Made by a program: the position numbers and the translations under genes. From Spirosoma endbachense (GTDB taxonomy: Bacteria > Bacteroidota > Bacteroidia > Cytophagales > Spirosomataceae): a DNA stretch of 64,000 bases. The stretch spans positions 372,001-436,000 of the forward strand of contig NZ_CP045997.1 of assembly GCF_010233585.1 (NCBI RefSeq), in the 5' to 3' direction. This document shows positions 1 to 8,184 of the stretch, one piece after another (position 1 is the first letter of the stretch; every line of letters begins with the position of its first letter). Under the pieces are notes generated by a model that saw only the letters and a program-made list of their open reading frames with translations, was not told the origin of the DNA and ran no database searches.

Positions 1-51
1 AAAATTGGCGTAAACAAGGCAATTGGTTAATTCCTTATTTACGCCAATTTT
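1..51 (-). terminator. Hairpin terminator downstream of mltG
   Basis: A perfect 14-bp inverted repeat (positions 1-14 and 38-51) with a 23-nt loop begins at the base next to the mltG stop codon. On the minus strand it ends in a run of T. Its position fits transcription termination of mltG; the window edge hides whatever lies further downstream. Confidence 0.6.
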
Positions 52-1089
52 CTATTTCATAATTTTCATCCGTGTCAACGCCTGCTGATAGAGACGGGCG
101 TTGGCTAAATGTTCGGCCAGCGTTTTCGAGAAGGTATGGTAGCCGTTGAAATTGGCATTAACCACAAAATAAAGGTAATCGTGTTGCTCAGCATTCAGTA
201 CGGCGTCAATAGTAGCGGGAGCCGGTAGATTAATTGGTCCCGGTGGCAAGCCTGTATATCGATAGGTGTTGTAAGGAGAATCAACGGCCAGCTGACGATT
301 TAGCAATCGCCGAATGCTAAAATCGCGTAAGGCAAAAATTACAGTTGGGTCGGCTTCGAGTTTGATACCCTGCTTCAGACGGTTGAGGTAAACCCCGGCA
401 ACACGGGGTTGTTCATCCCGTTTATTGGTTTCGGCCGCTACAATAGACGCCAGTACCTGGGTTTGTGTTTGGCTTAATCCCAGTGCTTTAGCTTTAGCCT
501 GACGCTCGGGTGTCCAGAATTTTTTGTATTCACTACCCATTCGCTCCAGAAAAGCCTCGGGTTTGATCGTCCAGAAAAATTCGTAGGTGTTTGGTAGAAA
601 CAGACAGACGATGGTCGTCGTATCAAAGCCAAATTTCTCACAAGTGGCCGGATCGTTGAGCAGGTTGCCAAGCGCATCGGGGCCAAATTCAAATTTGCTG
701 CCTAATCGCTGGATCAGGTCGCTCTTCATGCGCATGGAGTTGAACGTAACGGGCATAGCGTCCTGACTGCCACTGCGAAGTTTGGTGAGAGCGTCTCGGT
801 TGCCCATCCGCGGTTTGATCTCGTACCGGCCTTCTTTTACGCGCTCAGGGTACTTCATCAATTTAGCCAGGAAACGAAACGACAGCTCATCATTAATGAC
901 CTGGTGCGTTTTAAGCGTATCCATCACCGACTCGAAGGTAGAGCCTCTCGGAATGAGTAGGGCAAAGGTTTTATCGTTGTCCCTGACCTGAAGGTTTGGA
1001 CTTTTAAAGATCTGCCAGAAGTAAAAAGTAAACGTCGTTAGCAGGATGGAAACGGTGAGAAATAAGCCAATTTTAAGATTGCGAGACAT
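52..1089 (-). CDS. mltG: Endolytic murein transglycosylase MltG (YceG-like)
   Basis: MltG is an inner-membrane lytic transglycosylase that cuts nascent peptidoglycan glycan strands and so limits their length. The 345-residue protein has one N-terminal membrane segment (about residues 7-26) followed by a periplasmic part. The YceG signature is clear: ASIVAAETNKRDE with the catalytic Glu at residue 220, then GVYLNRL and EADPTVIFAL, then the LPPGPINLPAP and YLYFVVN blocks typical of the family C-terminus. Length and domain order match bacterial MltG. The ATG start directly precedes the membrane segment. It appears monocistronic, with a hairpin immediately after the stop and no gene for about 330 bases upstream. 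Function is assigned from family; I see nothing odd in it. Confidence 0.95.
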   Translation of the reverse strand: MSRNLKIGLFLTVSILLTTFTFYFWQIFKSPNLQVRDNDKTFALLIPRGSTFESVMDTLKTHQVINDELSFRFLAKLMKYPERVKEGRYEIKPRMGNRDALTKLRSGSQDAMPVTFNSMRMKSDLIQRLGSKFEFGPDALGNLLNDPATCEKFGFDTTTIVCLFLPNTYEFFWTIKPEAFLERMGSEYKKFWTPERQAKAKALGLSQTQTQVLASIVAAETNKRDEQPRVAGVYLNRLKQGIKLEADPTVIFALRDFSIRRLLNRQLAVDSPYNTYRYTGLPPGPINLPAPATIDAVLNAEQHDYLYFVVNANFNGYHTFSKTLAEHLANARLYQQALTRMKIMK

Positions 1090-1340
1090 AACAAATGGAT
1101 AAGTTATGATTTACGGAAGGTAATCAGACGTTGCGGTACATTAGGGCAGAAGTGATTTAATGAATGCCTGAAACATGACCAGAAGCTGCCGTCAGACATG
1201 CCTGCTGTAAATCGTCCACATAAAGATGAGGAGGAGGGTAGGTGGTTGATTTATAGATTGTTATGAAAATATTAAGGAAAAGCACCGGAAATAAACAGGC
1301 TGGTTTTGATTTCGGGCGGCAAGTTACTACAAAAAAGAAA
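1090..1340. other. Intergenic region, no gene seen
   Basis: This stretch lies upstream of mltG (minus) and downstream of the response-regulator gene terminator. It presumably holds the mltG promoter. I see no convincing reading frame, repeat or RNA structure in it. Confidence 0.5.
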
Positions 1341-1387
1341 AACCCGTTGGCTGGATAGAAGGTATTCTGCTAAACAGCCAACGGGTT
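1341..1387 (-). terminator. Intrinsic terminator of the response-regulator gene
   Basis: A perfect 13-bp inverted repeat (1341-1353 and 1375-1387, GC-containing) is followed on the minus strand by a T-rich tract (complement of 1331-1340). It lies about 36 bases past the stop codon of the minus-strand response regulator. This is a classic intrinsic terminator layout. Confidence 0.8.
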
Positions 1388-1423
1388 CAGTCAGCACCGG
1401 CTAGTCGATAGTCACGGAGTAGA

Positions 1424-1906
1424 TCAGGTGTAAACGGGAGACGTGGTTCGAATTTTAGGCAAAGGCTCAAATATCTTTTCAAACCAGATGCCTGGTAAAC
1501 TGACAGTCTCGTACCAGTAAATTCGTAACCGGCTCAGATAGTCTTTCCATTCGGTATAACAATACGGTTTACTGGTAAAAGAAGTCGCTCCCAGTTCGTA
1601 GGCTTCCCGAATTTGATGGGACGATTCACTCGCGGAGAGCATAATAGTTGGCACTAAACGGCCCTGCGGATGGCTTCTAAGGGGCGATAAAAAGCCAAGC
1701 CCTTCACCATCACTTTCCAGATTTATATCCATCACTATATGTTTAGGGTCTTTGCCTTCGAGATTTTCCAGGTAAGAGAGAGCATCATCAATAGTACGAA
1801 CAGGCGTAAATGAAGCTTCTGGGAAATTGCTTTTAGCGGCACGCTGGAGAATTTCGGCAATGGCCGGATCATCGTCGACGACTAATGTAGGGACATGGTA
1901 CGCCAT
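1424..1906 (-). CDS. Single-domain response regulator (REC)
   Basis: The 160-residue protein is a stand-alone receiver domain without DNA-binding output. The acidic pocket DDD is at residues 11-13, the phosphoacceptor Asp60 sits in VMDINLE, the switch Ser91 in MLSAS, and the conserved Lys113 in TSKPY. It should accept phosphate from a histidine kinase and act by protein contact. No kinase is adjacent; the nearest is at 3.9-5.2 kb on the other strand. The C-terminal tail (IYWYETVSLP) closely resembles the tail of the response regulator at 5773-6204 (IYWFETVQLP), which suggests the two belong to one subfamily. The gene upstream is a small unknown gene 47 bases away, possibly co-transcribed. Confidence 0.88.
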   Translation of the reverse strand: MAYHVPTLVVDDDPAIAEILQRAAKSNFPEASFTPVRTIDDALSYLENLEGKDPKHIVMDINLESDGEGLGFLSPLRSHPQGRLVPTIMLSASESSHQIREAYELGATSFTSKPYCYTEWKDYLSRLRIYWYETVSLPGIWFEKIFEPLPKIRTTSPVYT

Positions 1907-1953
1907 ACGACCTTACCGGATAGGGCGGGGATAATAGAACTAAATACCCCCGT

Positions 1954-2250
1954 CTACTTATTCTCAATATCGTTAATAAGCTGAACTATTGCATCCTGAT
2001 TTATGGATTGGGTTGATCCGGACAGTGTAGACAACCGTTCCTTGATATCCTGCCATTGAGAAACAGAGAGGAGAATGGCCTCGACTTTAAACTCAACGGA
2101 ATCACCGATATCGATCTGCTCAACAGGTAAAGGATCTAAAAGCGTTTTGGCGAATTCGGATCGAAGCCGGTCCTTTGCATACGGAACTGGGTCCAGATTG
2201 GCGTCTTTTAGTATTTGTTTAGAGTAGGTCTTTGTTTTTTTCCACCACAT
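1954..2250 (-). CDS. Hypothetical protein, 98 aa
   Basis: I do not recognise this protein. It is 98 residues, charged and apparently soluble, starting MWWKKTKTYSKQ with an ATG and ending in a helix-like IVQLINDIENK. There is no signal peptide, membrane segment or Cys/His cluster. It lies 47 bases upstream of the response-regulator gene on the same strand, so the two may share a transcript. The reading frame is free of competing genes on either strand and its amino-acid composition looks natural, which is the main support for it being real. Confidence 0.55.
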   Translation of the reverse strand: MWWKKTKTYSKQILKDANLDPVPYAKDRLRSEFAKTLLDPLPVEQIDIGDSVEFKVEAILLSVSQWQDIKERLSTLSGSTQSINQDAIVQLINDIENK

Positions 2251-2576
2251 GATACTTGAAAAAATTTGCTGCTAACGTAACACAATTTGTGATATTATGT
2301 TCTTGTCAAGTGAAAAAGATAAATGGCTTACGACTTGAATCGCAATAACGTAGACCGTGTGGTTGATCTTCTCTTATGGGAGTAGACACCCGCCAGAAGT
2401 ATTTGGCAAAGGCAGGCGATTTGCAGTTTTCCTGTCAATCTTATAAATGCAAAGGCGGAGGTTTACGAAAAATTAGTACTTTTGTGGCCGGTTAAAGCGG
2501 ATTGTTGAAGAAGGAACAGAACAAGTAGTTCTATTTTTTCTACTTATCGGCCTCAGACCGACTTATTTAAAACCCT
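2251..2576. other. Intergenic region upstream of tRNA-Ser
   Basis: No protein gene is evident. The element TACTTTTG at 2477-2484 fits the Bacteroidota -7 consensus TAnnTTTG and could be the tRNA promoter, although no clear -33 TTTG/TTG lies at the right distance. The promoter of the small minus-strand gene ending at 1954 must also lie here. Confidence 0.35.
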
Positions 2577-2663
2577 AGAGAGGTGTCCGAGTGGTTGAAG
2601 GAGCACGCCTGGAAAGTGTGTATGCGGGCAACCGTATCGAGGGTTCGAATCCCTTCCTCTCTG
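2577..2663 (+). tRNA. tRNA-Ser (anticodon GGA)
   Basis: A type II tRNA cloverleaf can be folded by eye. The acceptor stem pairs 2577-2583 with 2656-2662. The anticodon stem pairs cacgc with gtgtg around a 7-nt loop ctGGAaa, with anticodon GGA at 2611-2613, reading UCC and UCU. A long variable arm follows, as expected for serine. The T arm has GGTTCGAATCC-type sequence just before the acceptor stem, and the discriminator base is G. The CCA end is not encoded. A strong terminator follows 12 bases later. Confidence 0.95.
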
Positions 2664-2675
2664 CCGAATCAACAT

Positions 2676-2708
2676 AAAAGGCTGTTACTTGCTCAGTAAC
2701 AGCCTTTT
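2676..2708 (+). terminator. Intrinsic terminator of tRNA-Ser
   Basis: A perfect 14-bp inverted repeat (2676-2689 and 2695-2708) with a 5-nt loop ends in TTTT and lies 12 bases after the tRNA. The strength and position indicate termination of the tRNA transcript. The next 340 bases, up to the promoter at 3053, hold no gene I can support. Confidence 0.85.
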
Positions 2709-3052
2709 GGTATGTATACCGATCTGAGCTTAACAAAAAGATTAAGAAGTATTACTATGCATCCGGCTCCGATTAATGAAAATAACACACCGTACCGGCT
2801 CTGTAACTTTATCACCACGAGTTCGGCCCTGCTAAAATATGACTGTTGGCGTTCTAGCAATGCTAATAGATAGTGAAAAGCACTGTTAAAGCTAGACGTG
2901 ACAATTACCAATTGATATCAGAATGTTCGTTATTATTTTTAAAGCCTCGCTCCATAATAGTCAGACAATTTTTACAAAATTAGTATTAACATAGAATGTT
3001 TGATTGTCAATGGGCTTGTGTATCGATCAGTCTTATCCAATTATAAATAGTC

Positions 3053-3060
3053 TATATTTG
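3053..3060 (+). promoter_or_regulatory. Putative -7 promoter element (TATATTTG)
   Basis: The octamer matches the Bacteroidota -7 consensus TAnnTTTG and lies 23 bases before the start codon of the RsbQ-like gene, implying a short leader. No exact -33 TTTG is present at the usual spacing, so this is a candidate only. Confidence 0.4.
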
Positions 3061-3083
3061 TTTTAAACTCAACAAGCTGATTA

Positions 3084-3899
3084 ATGACCTCCGATATCCT
3101 TAAACGCAATAACGTTAAAATCAAGGGTCTGGGAACTCAACCCATGTTGTTGGCTCATGGATTCGGTTGCGATCAGAATATGTGGCGTCACATTGCGCCT
3201 GCCTTTGAGCCCGACTATCGATTGATTCTTTTCGATTTTGTGGGGTCTGGCCAGTCAGATATAGCCGCCTATGATTCAATCCGGTATAATGAGCTGAACG
3301 GCTATGCTCAGGATGTGCTTGATATTTGCCAGGCTCTCGAGTTAACCAAGGTTGTGTTTGTCGGGCATTCGGTTAGCTCAATGATCGGCCTACTGGCAGC
3401 TATCCAACAACCTCAGTACTTTGACCGACTCATCATGATCGGTCCCTCTCCCCGCTATCTCAACGAGATTCCAGACTATGTTGGTGGTTTTGAGCGGCCC
3501 GATGTGGATGAGCTATTAGCCTTGATGGATCAGAATTTTGTCCGTTGGGCGAATACCCTAGCCCCCGCCATTATGGGCAATGCAGATCATCCGGCCTTAG
3601 GGGAGGAGTTAACCCAAAGCTTTTGTTCCACCGATCCACTGGTGATGCAACAATTTGCCCGCGTTACTTTCCTGTCTGATAACCGCCAGGATTTGCCTAA
3701 ACTGACAGTGCCTACTTTAATTTTACAGAGTAGTGATGATATCATTGCTCCTCAGGTGGTAGGCGAATATACCCACCAGCATCTTCCCTTTAGTAGTCTA
3801 CAGTATATGAAGGCAAGCGGACATTGTCCCCATATGAGCGCTCCCGAGGAAACAATTGCCCTAATGCAAGCATATCTGTTCGATAATAAACAGGCTTAA
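3084..3899 (+). CDS. RsbQ-like alpha/beta hydrolase
   Basis: The 271-residue protein resembles Bacillus subtilis RsbQ along its length. RsbQ is an alpha/beta hydrolase that enables the PAS domain of the phosphatase RsbP to sense energy stress; plant KAI2/D14 receptors share the fold. The catalytic triad is visible: Ser96 in GHSVS, Asp219 in SSDDI and His247 in GHCPH. Other recognisable blocks are HGFGCDQ, LFDFVGSGQSD and GPSPRYLN. Immediately downstream (17 bases) is a sensor kinase whose PAS domain has the RsbP-type GRLFYQTH motif, so the hydrolase probably supplies or modifies a hydrophobic ligand for that PAS domain. That role is inferred from the RsbQ-RsbP pair. The ATG follows a promoter-like element by 23 bases. 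Confidence 0.9.
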   Translation: MTSDILKRNNVKIKGLGTQPMLLAHGFGCDQNMWRHIAPAFEPDYRLILFDFVGSGQSDIAAYDSIRYNELNGYAQDVLDICQALELTKVVFVGHSVSSMIGLLAAIQQPQYFDRLIMIGPSPRYLNEIPDYVGGFERPDVDELLALMDQNFVRWANTLAPAIMGNADHPALGEELTQSFCSTDPLVMQQFARVTFLSDNRQDLPKLTVPTLILQSSDDIIAPQVVGEYTHQHLPFSSLQYMKASGHCPHMSAPEETIALMQAYLFDNKQA

Positions 3900-3916
3900 T
3901 CTTTCTGCACTGTTTG

Positions 3917-5170
3917 ATGATGGATGATTTGGTAAACCAGTTACCCTGTGGGGTCGTACTAATCAATGAAGTGGGACTGATCAGGAAGATCAATGCAACA
4001 GCCGGACAACAACTAGGGTATGAGCCCGACGAGTTGGTCGGCCAATCCATTAGTCAGATACTCACGGTAGCTGGTCGGCTTTTTTACCAGACTCATTTTT
4101 ATCCCCTCATTAACCTTCATAACCATGTGGAGGAAGTGGCGTTGACGCTGTTGACCCGGACGGGTGAGCGCATCCCAATCTTACTCAATGCAGTACGTCA
4201 GTCTAGCGATGGGTTAATTTGTTGTGCCTACCTGTCTGTAGGGCATCGACATGCGTATGAAGCGGAACTCATTCAAGCCCGAAAGGCGGCAGAACTAGCT
4301 CGTCTTGCCGTTGAGGAAAGTGAAGCCCGTTACCGAGCCTTATCGGGTGAGTTAGAGCATTTGGTACAGGAGCGTACCCATGAACTGGAAGCCGCCAATG
4401 AAGAATATGCGGCTATTAATGAAGAATTAACAGAATCCAATCAGCTCCTAAACCGTTCCAATGATGACCTGCAAAAGTTTGCCTACGTAGCTTCGCATGA
4501 TCTACAGGAGCCCCTGCGCAAGATTCAACAATTTGGTGATCTCTTACGGACAAAATATACCGGCACATCGGAGGAGGAGCTGTATTTTTTAGAGCGAATG
4601 CAGTCAGCGGCTAACCGTATGTCGTCATTGATTCGGGATCTGCTTGATTATTCTCGGGTATCTACCCAACGGGACAGAAGTCGTCCAACCAACCTTCAGG
4701 AAATAGTTGATCGGGCCTTGACGACCCTGGAGTTAGTTATTATCGAAACGAAGGCAGATATAATGGTAGAGGCCTTACCGACTATTGAGGGAGACCCTTT
4801 ACAACTCGACCAGCTATTTCAGAATTTACTCTCTAATGCGCTCAAGTACCGTCAACCGAATATCCCACCACGAATTCAGATTTTATCCCGGCTCGTAGCG
4901 GTAACCGAATTACCCGCGTCTGTACACCCAGCGCGGTCTTCCAATGCGTATTACCGAATCGATGTGGTAGATAATGGGGTTGGCTTTGATGAGAAGTACC
5001 TGGATCGCATCTTTCAGGTTTTTCAGCGGCTCTATGGCAAGAAGGAGTATATGGGTACGGGCATTGGTCTGGCCATTTGTGAGAAAGTCGTTGCCAATCA
5101 TGGGGGAGCTATTACTGCTAACAGCCAACCAGGCCAGGGAGCTACCTTTCATGTTTATTTACCCTTATAA
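3917..5170 (+). CDS. PAS-domain sensor histidine kinase, RsbQ-linked
   Basis: This cytoplasmic kinase has no membrane segment. Residues about 1-105 form a PAS domain whose GRLFYQTHFYPL and ERIPILLNAVR blocks resemble the PAS domain of RsbP, the RsbQ partner. A long coiled coil (about 115-190) leads to a HisKA domain with the phosphoaccepting His194 in SHDLQEPL, then an HATPase_c domain with N-box NLLSNALKY, G1 box DNGVGF and G2 box GTGIGL. It should autophosphorylate in response to the PAS state and pass phosphate to the two downstream receiver proteins. Three start codons overlap (TTG 3914, ATG 3917, ATG 3920); I chose the first ATG. The gene begins 17 bases after the hydrolase stop, consistent with co-transcription. 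Confidence 0.9.
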   Translation: MMDDLVNQLPCGVVLINEVGLIRKINATAGQQLGYEPDELVGQSISQILTVAGRLFYQTHFYPLINLHNHVEEVALTLLTRTGERIPILLNAVRQSSDGLICCAYLSVGHRHAYEAELIQARKAAELARLAVEESEARYRALSGELEHLVQERTHELEAANEEYAAINEELTESNQLLNRSNDDLQKFAYVASHDLQEPLRKIQQFGDLLRTKYTGTSEEELYFLERMQSAANRMSSLIRDLLDYSRVSTQRDRSRPTNLQEIVDRALTTLELVIIETKADIMVEALPTIEGDPLQLDQLFQNLLSNALKYRQPNIPPRIQILSRLVAVTELPASVHPARSSNAYYRIDVVDNGVGFDEKYLDRIFQVFQRLYGKKEYMGTGIGLAICEKVVANHGGAITANSQPGQGATFHVYLPL

Positions 5171-5277
5171 GTCCAAAATTCGAATATTTTAAGCCAAGCT
5201 TAATGGATAGACAACTCATAAATGAGTATGTTTACCCGGATTCCCTTTTGCTGTATAATCATCGTTCCCACCCAACT

Positions 5278-5682
5278 ATGCCTTCTTCCGTCCCCCCTGT
5301 CGTCTGGATCGTTGATGATGATGAGGATGACAAGTATTTGTTTGAAATTGCTTTTAAGCAGCTTATTCCACCCGTTTCCATCAAGCTATTCAATGATGGT
5401 GAAGAATTGCTGCCCGCCCTGATTCAACATGATTCGTTGCCAAGTCTGATTATCCTGGATTTGAACATGCCTCGGGTGAATGGATTTGAAGCGTTACAGC
5501 AGCTACGGGCAGAGCCTGCTTTCCAGAAGATACCTGTCATTGTGCTGACGACCTCGTCGGATTATTGCGATCGGGAGCGGGCCAAACAACTGGGGGCCAA
5601 TGGATTTCTGACAAAACCCCCGACGATGGAATTAACCCTGAAATTATTCAACCAGTTAGTGCAGGAGTGGAAGTTGACTTAG
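5278..5682 (+). CDS. Single-domain response regulator (Rcp1-like REC)
   Basis: This is a stand-alone receiver domain of about 134 residues. Numbered from the chosen ATG, the acidic residues are DDD at 13-15, the phosphoacceptor is Asp61 in LDLNMP, the switch Thr91/92 is in VLTTS, and Lys113 is in LTKPP. Such receivers often follow phytochrome-like or PAS kinases and relay phosphate without binding DNA. The frame is open back to an ATG at 5203, but the extra 25 residues look unlike a receiver start, whereas MPSSVPPVVWIVDDD is typical. It sits about 110 bases after the PAS kinase and is its likely phosphorylation target. Confidence 0.85.
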   Translation: MPSSVPPVVWIVDDDEDDKYLFEIAFKQLIPPVSIKLFNDGEELLPALIQHDSLPSLIILDLNMPRVNGFEALQQLRAEPAFQKIPVIVLTTSSDYCDRERAKQLGANGFLTKPPTMELTLKLFNQLVQEWKLT

Positions 5683-5772
5683 TTGGCTTATCGGCTCACA
5701 TCCCATACAGTAACTTTCTGATTTTTAGCCGTTTTCGATGGCTAACTTCGTGTAGCATTATTACTCAGCGCT

Positions 5773-6204
5773 ATGGCTCTTCAAACGAATCGGCAACTTG
5801 AAGTCGTTTTAATTGATGACGATGACGATGACTTTTACCTGTTGAAACAGGCATTTAAAGCGTACTCCAATCAACTTGTGCTTCGACATCTGAGTAGTAG
5901 CACTGAACTGTCCGAGCTGCTTTCCTCCGTGTCGGCTTTGCCTGATCTGATCTTGCTGGACTTTCATATGCCGCTTCTTACGGGATTAGAACTAGTAGCG
6001 ACACTCAAGCAGAATCTTAATTTATATCGAATCCCCATTGTGATTTGGTCGGGTTCGCTGGATGCCAGCCAGGTGGTTCAATGCTATCAGGCCGGAGCCA
6101 GTTCGGTAATCCTGAAGTCAGACGATCAACCTAGTCTGGAAAGATCGGTTAGGGCATTGTGCATTTATTGGTTTGAAACCGTCCAATTACCTACCTATAT
6201 GTAA
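5773..6204 (+). CDS. Single-domain response regulator (REC)
   Basis: This 143-residue receiver domain has a run of six Asp (residues 15-20) that includes the acidic pocket, phosphoacceptor Asp63 in LLDFHMP, switch Ser93 in WSGS and Lys115 in VILKSDD. It is the last gene of the RsbQ-like/kinase/receiver group and is followed by a terminator. Its C-terminal tail, IYWFETVQLP, matches the tail of the minus-strand receiver at 1424-1906. It lacks an output domain and probably acts by contacting another protein. The target is unknown. Confidence 0.85.
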   Translation: MALQTNRQLEVVLIDDDDDDFYLLKQAFKAYSNQLVLRHLSSSTELSELLSSVSALPDLILLDFHMPLLTGLELVATLKQNLNLYRIPIVIWSGSLDASQVVQCYQAGASSVILKSDDQPSLERSVRALCIYWFETVQLPTYM

Positions 6205-6320
6205 TCTGGATTGCCAGACTGTGAGCGGCCTGGTAGCAGGATATTCGAAGACACAGGTTTATCGACACTCTATGGTTCGGCTTTCAACTAATCAGGAGAT
6301 ACTTAACCCGAAATTTAATA

Positions 6321-6354
6321 AAACAGCCCGGGCCTAGTAGTGTCCGGGCTGTTT
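6321..6354 (+). terminator. Intrinsic terminator after the receiver gene
   Basis: A perfect 11-bp GC-rich inverted repeat (6321-6331 and 6344-6354) ends in TTT. It lies about 115 bases past the last receiver gene and probably terminates the RsbQ-like/kinase/receiver transcript. Confidence 0.65.
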
Positions 6355-7068
6355 GGTGTCTTATGCATCTACTACCTAATAATACTTAATCCTAATGCAA
6401 TAAAACATTAATTAATGAAATTGTAAAAATGTAAACAAAAATTAACTCCTGTAGATCAGGGTAATCCTGACCTCAGATACCGTTGTGCTATAAAAAATAA
6501 CGCATGATCAACTGGTAAATCTGGCCTTCGTTCTATCGCTGATTTGAAAAATCGCTACTGGTATAAAGGCATTAGGATGTTAGTTGATGAAATAGTAGGG
6601 ACTATTATTTTCATGGGTTTGATCCGGGAAATACCCAATCTGGTCGTTATGCAAGTATTTATCCCGCATTTTTCAGTGTCTCGTTTTAAGACAACGAGCA
6701 AGTCTAAACCGGTCGAGCTGTGATAGCCTCGTATGGCCGGCTACCGAAAGTGTAAGAGATCTGACCCTGTAGATGATTACATTTACTCCCATCTATTGTT
6801 AAACTAAAAGATCAAACTACCATATAATAAATTTTTTATATAAGGAAAATGGAAATTTAATTGCACTAATTATAAAATTATTTAATAAAAGGTTATCTAT
6901 TTTGTAAAAAATGGAATTATTGTAAATAGATATTTTATTAAAGATATATTTTTTGAATTTTGTAAACAACGTACCACTGCTATATTAAATTTATCTTAAT
7001 CAGTAATTTATAATTTTAAATCTAATTTTGTTACTATATAATTCCAAAACAAAACTGTCTATTCCCAT
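6355..7068. other. Long AT-rich intergenic region
   Basis: No coding frame with natural composition is visible. The part from about 6780 to 7060 is strikingly A+T-rich, with repeated TTTTGTAAA-like words (near 6900 and 6957, and similar words near 6420). It precedes an ECF sigma-factor gene and probably contains its promoter. Confidence 0.5.
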
Positions 7069-7611
7069 ATGCATAAATCGTTGAACGGCCAAAAACCTAA
7101 TCGTAAGCGAGAGCAATCTGCATGGGCAAAGGACGATTTTGAAACACTCTATACGCAATACGCTGATCAGGTTTATCGGAAATGCCTGTCGATGACAAAA
7201 GATAGTGAAGACGCCCAGGATTTTACCCAGGAAATCTTTATCAAGGTTTTTAGTAAATTAGATACCTTTAAACAACAGTCTGCTCCATCGACCTGGCTGT
7301 ACTCGATAGCTCATAATTACTGTCTGGACCAAATTCGAATCAGTAAACGGATGAATCTGCAGGGGCTTCCTGAAGGGGTGGAATTAGTTGAAGAACCAGC
7401 CGTTTCCGATGAACTTCAATTACAGGCGCTCGAGCGATTGATGGAAAATTTGCCAGTTGAAGAGGTAACCCTGTTGCGACTTAAGTATGAGCAAGGGCTA
7501 TCCGTCAGCCAGATTGGCCGGCAACTTAACCTCAATGAAAGTGCGATCAAGATGCGACTCAAGCGTACCAGAGATAAATTAAATCGGCTGATCAATCAAC
7601 GTATGCTATAG
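7069..7611 (+). CDS. ECF-type RNA polymerase sigma factor
   Basis: This 180-residue protein is an extracytoplasmic-function sigma factor. Region 2 spans about residues 25-95, with YADQVYRKCLSM and the DAQDFTQEIFIKVF and STWLYSIAHNYCLDQIR blocks. Region 4 spans about 120-175, with LLRLKYEQGLSVSQIGRQLNLNESAIKMRLKR as the helix-turn-helix that reads the -35 element. It would direct RNA polymerase to a stress or envelope regulon. No anti-sigma factor gene is adjacent: a strong terminator follows about 110 bases later. It is therefore either regulated by a distant partner or by its own expression through the AT-rich upstream region. The ATG start is well placed. Confidence 0.93.
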   Translation: MHKSLNGQKPNRKREQSAWAKDDFETLYTQYADQVYRKCLSMTKDSEDAQDFTQEIFIKVFSKLDTFKQQSAPSTWLYSIAHNYCLDQIRISKRMNLQGLPEGVELVEEPAVSDELQLQALERLMENLPVEEVTLLRLKYEQGLSVSQIGRQLNLNESAIKMRLKRTRDKLNRLINQRML

Positions 7612-7720
7612 AAACTAAAGATTTCAATTGCCCCTAAATAAATTACCTGGCTCTGATTTACAGCCTGCTTTGAGAAACAGCCTGAAAAATTTGAAAAGGA
7701 AAAGTACAAAATACTGTTGC

Positions 7721-7760
7721 ACCAAAAAGCCCAGCCTGCATGCAGGTTGGGCTTTTTGGT
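7721..7760 (+). terminator. Strong palindromic terminator after the sigma gene
   Basis: A 40-nt near-perfect palindrome has two 20-nt arms that pair fully apart from one G-T wobble. It contains an A-run on the left and a T-run on the right, so it could terminate transcription in both directions. It lies 110 bases after the ECF sigma gene. Confidence 0.85.
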
Positions 7761-8140
7761 GTACGTCAAGTTAGTAGAGCTTCAGTAACTTTACCTGTTG
7801 GTGTTCAGTAGTTGCCCTGTAATGGCTATGACAGCATAAACTCATAAAAGGATGTCAGCAAGTTCGGGTTTGTTGGGTCGACAGGCTTCACTGGCAACTG
7901 AAAGCAGAAGACATTCCATAGCTGACAATGGCCAGATTATGGTATCTAAGAATTGTTGTTACCTAAAGCCTCTATTCATGAAAATAGAATTGCCGGCACG
8001 GAAGTCAATGGTAAAAGACCACCGCACACTATGTAAAATCAGAGACTTAGAGAGTATCTCGGCTGAATAATTTTAAAATTTAAAAAAACTTGACACCTTC
8101 GTGTGACCGATTCTGTTTTTTTTAGTCTAAAAGAAGAATA
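7761..8140. other. Intergenic region, no supported gene
   Basis: A 72-codon frame (7852-8070, plus) is open here, but its composition is not protein-like and no homology is recognisable. The end of the region carries TTGACA at 8090-8095, which could be a -33/-35 element for the short transcript that ends at the hairpin at 8146-8184. Confidence 0.4.
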
Positions 8141-8145
8141 ATGGC

Positions 8146-8184
8146 AAAGGGCAGGCTACATCGTTAGCTTGCCCTTTATTTTTT
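8146..8184 (+). terminator. Hairpin plus T-run, isolated intergenic terminator
   Basis: A 13-bp inverted repeat (8146-8158 and 8165-8177, one G-T wobble) is followed by a T-rich run up to 8184. A minute frame of eight codons (8141-8167) starts with ATG after an A/G-rich stretch and ends inside the hairpin. No convincing gene precedes the hairpin, so it may end a small RNA. Confidence 0.6.

Noticed and set aside
2693..2911. Minus-strand 72-codon frame with one hydrophobic segment
   Set aside because: It has only a TTG start, its end overlaps the tRNA terminator and nothing in the sequence supports expression.
7852..8070. Plus-strand 72-codon frame
   Set aside because: The composition is not protein-like, no domain is recognisable, and the neighbouring terminators do not require it.
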